Of a stretch of DNA of 6,602 nt, positions 5,119 through 6,602 are shown piece by piece. Each line of letters begins with the position of its first letter. Position 1 is the first letter of the stretch. The position numbers and the translations under genes are program-made. The DNA comes from an uncultured Blautia sp. (GTDB taxonomy: Bacteria; Bacillota; Clostridia; Lachnospirales; Lachnospiraceae), in contig URWL01000114.1 of the NCBI GenBank assembly GCA_900551465.1, positions 1-6,602 of the forward strand, given 5' to 3'. The notes under the pieces are model-generated. The model did no database searches and was not told where the DNA came from. It worked only from the letters and a program-made list of their open reading frames with translations.

Positions 5119-6602
5119 TTGAGCGAAAAAATTTTACTGATCGACGGACACAGTATTTTGAACCGTGCATTTTACGGACTTCCGGATCTGACAAATTCGG
5201 AGGGGCAGCATACGGGAGCAGTATATGGGTTTTTGAATATTATGTTCCGCATACTGGAGGAGGAAAAACCGGATTATCTGACAGTGGCTTTTGATCTTCA
5301 TGAGCCTACATTCCGGCATAAAATATTTGACGCTTATAAAGGAACCCGTAAAGGAATGCCTTCCGAACTGGTAGAGCAGGTTCCTCTGATGAGAGAAATG
5401 CTTACTGCTATGGGAGTAAAAACCGTTTCCATGGGCGGATACGAGGCAGATGATCTTCTTGGTACTCTTGCCCGAAGAAGCGAGGCTCAGGGAATGGATG
5501 TAACCATTCTTTCCGGAGACAGGGACCTTCTCCAGCTTGCTACAGACAAGGTTCTGATCCGCCTGCCAAAAACTTCACGGGGTAAAACCACCATTGAAGA
5601 TTTCCATACAAAAGAAGTGATCGAGAAATATCAGGTGACACCACCCCAGATCATTGAACTGAAGGCTTTGATGGGAGATTCCTCTGACAATATCCCAGGT
5701 ATTCCAGGCGTGGGAGAAAAAACAGCCACCAAACTGATCGTCCAGTATGGCTCTATCGAAAATGCTCATGACCATCTGGAGGAGGTTAAGCCAAATAAAG
5801 CCCGGGAATCTCTGAGGGATCACTATGATATGGCAGTTCTCAGCAAAACTCTGGCAACTATCAATACAGAAAGTCCTCTGGAATACTCCTATGAGGAGGC
5901 AAGACTTGGAAATCTTTATACACCGGAGGCCTACGAGCTTTGCAGGCGTCTGGAATTCAAAAATCTTCTGGGACGTTTTGACACAGAGGCGGCGCCGGAA
6001 AGCACTATGGAACAGAGCTTTTTTACCTGTGCTGACCTGAGCGGGGCAGAGAAGCTTTTTGCCAAAGCGGCAGAAAAAACATATATTGGCACATCTTTGA
6101 TCGCGGACAGAGATCAGGTGTATGGTCTGGGTCTGGCGCTGGAAAAAGATGAGATCTATTACCTTCCGGCAGAAGGGCTTATGACTGGAGAATATCTTTG
6201 CAGCAAGCTGTCAGATCTTGGGAATCATGTCAGGATCCTTGCGATGGACATAAAGGCTTTGCTTAAGCATACAGATCTTAAAGATATTACACAGGTGTTT
6301 GATATGGGGATTGGGGCGTATCTTTTGAATCCCCTGAAATCCTCGTATACTTATGAGGATATTGCCAGAGAGTACCTGAATGGAATAAGCCTTCCTTCCA
6401 GAGAAGAACTTCTGGGAAAAATGACCTTTGCAAAGGCATGGGAAGCCTCTTCAGAAAAACTGGGCATTTTTGCCTGTTATGAGGCTTTTACAGTTTTAGC
6501 TGCCAGAGAACCGGTACAGGATGCTCTTCAGGAAAGCGGCATGTGGAAGGTTTATACAGAGATTGAGCTTCCTCTGGTATTTACGTTGGACTCTATGGAA
6601 AA
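5119..6602 (+). CDS. polA: DNA polymerase I, N-terminal part (partial, runs off the window)
   Basis: Pol I removes RNA primers, fills gaps in Okazaki fragments and acts in repair. The frame is open from TTG 5119 to the window end: 494 full codons of an expected 850-890, with the polymerase (fingers/palm/thumb) domain mostly or wholly missing beyond the edge. Residues 1 to about 290 are the 5'-nuclease domain with all acidic metal ligands in place: D9 (LIDGHS), D59 (AFD), E109/D111/D112 (YEADDLL), D134 and D136 (SGDRD), D187 and D190 (GDSSDN). The helix-hairpin-helix IPGIPGVGEKTA (192-203) follows. About 300-475 is the 3'-5' exonuclease-like domain, but its DxE motif is absent (YIGTSLI, 322-328) and the exo III Tyr/Asp signature is degraded (454-458), so proofreading is probably lost. 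AGGAGG (5105-5110) sets the start. It follows the zinc-finger gene by 25 bases and shares its promoter. No frameshift is seen. Confidence 0.95.
   Translation, partial: MSEKILLIDGHSILNRAFYGLPDLTNSEGQHTGAVYGFLNIMFRILEEEKPDYLTVAFDLHEPTFRHKIFDAYKGTRKGMPSELVEQVPLMREMLTAMGVKTVSMGGYEADDLLGTLARRSEAQGMDVTILSGDRDLLQLATDKVLIRLPKTSRGKTTIEDFHTKEVIEKYQVTPPQIIELKALMGDSSDNIPGIPGVGEKTATKLIVQYGSIENAHDHLEEVKPNKARESLRDHYDMAVLSKTLATINTESPLEYSYEEARLGNLYTPEAYELCRRLEFKNLLGRFDTEAAPESTMEQSFFTCADLSGAEKLFAKAAEKTYIGTSLIADRDQVYGLGLALEKDEIYYLPAEGLMTGEYLCSKLSDLGNHVRILAMDIKALLKHTDLKDITQVFDMGIGAYLLNPLKSSYTYEDIAREYLNGISLPSREELLGKMTFAKAWEASSEKLGIFACYEAFTVLAAREPVQDALQESGMWKVYTEIELPLVFTLDSME

Noticed and set aside
5825..6040. A 71-codon plus-strand open frame inside polA
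   Set aside because: It is an alternative frame of the intact Pol I coding sequence, without a ribosome binding site of its own.

Overview
The window looks like a chromosomal segment from a mid-GC Gram-positive Clostridia member, most likely family Lachnospiraceae (Blautia/Dorea-like). This rests on remembered protein style (FtsH, LysA and the start of Pol I), strong GGAGG ribosome binding sites and A/T-tract terminators; no database search was run. No mobile element, CRISPR array, phage gene or clear sign of horizontal transfer is visible.

Layout. (1) 1-2313, plus strand: a two-gene unit encoding a rhomboid-fold membrane protein that lacks the catalytic residues and carries a C-terminal Cys/His zinc-type module, then diaminopimelate decarboxylase (lysA), closed by a Rho-independent terminator. 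Two small RNA hairpins precede the first gene. (2) 2320-2486, minus strand: a complete tRNA-Leu(CAA) transcription unit with its own promoter and terminator, convergent with lysA. (3) 2487-2665: a gene-free, AT-rich control region rich in dyad symmetries with two candidate promoters for the next gene. (4) 2666-4681: ftsH, a membrane AAA+ zinc metalloprotease, apparently monocistronic and followed by a strong terminator. (5) 4663-6602: a promoter that overlaps the ftsH terminator hairpin drives a small membrane protein with an anti-sigma-type zinc finger (zf-HC2-like). It is followed 25 bp later by polA (DNA polymerase I), which probably uses a TTG start and runs off the window end.

The genes are mainly housekeeping: lysine and peptidoglycan precursor synthesis, leucine decoding, membrane protein quality control, and DNA repair/Okazaki fragment maturation. 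The least understood are the two small accessory membrane proteins, a pseudo-rhomboid fused to a zinc module and an orphan zinc-finger/TM protein in the polA operon. I see no convincing evidence of a wholly new multi-gene system. These two proteins and the dense dyad structure in the ftsH/tRNA intergenic region deserve the closest look.
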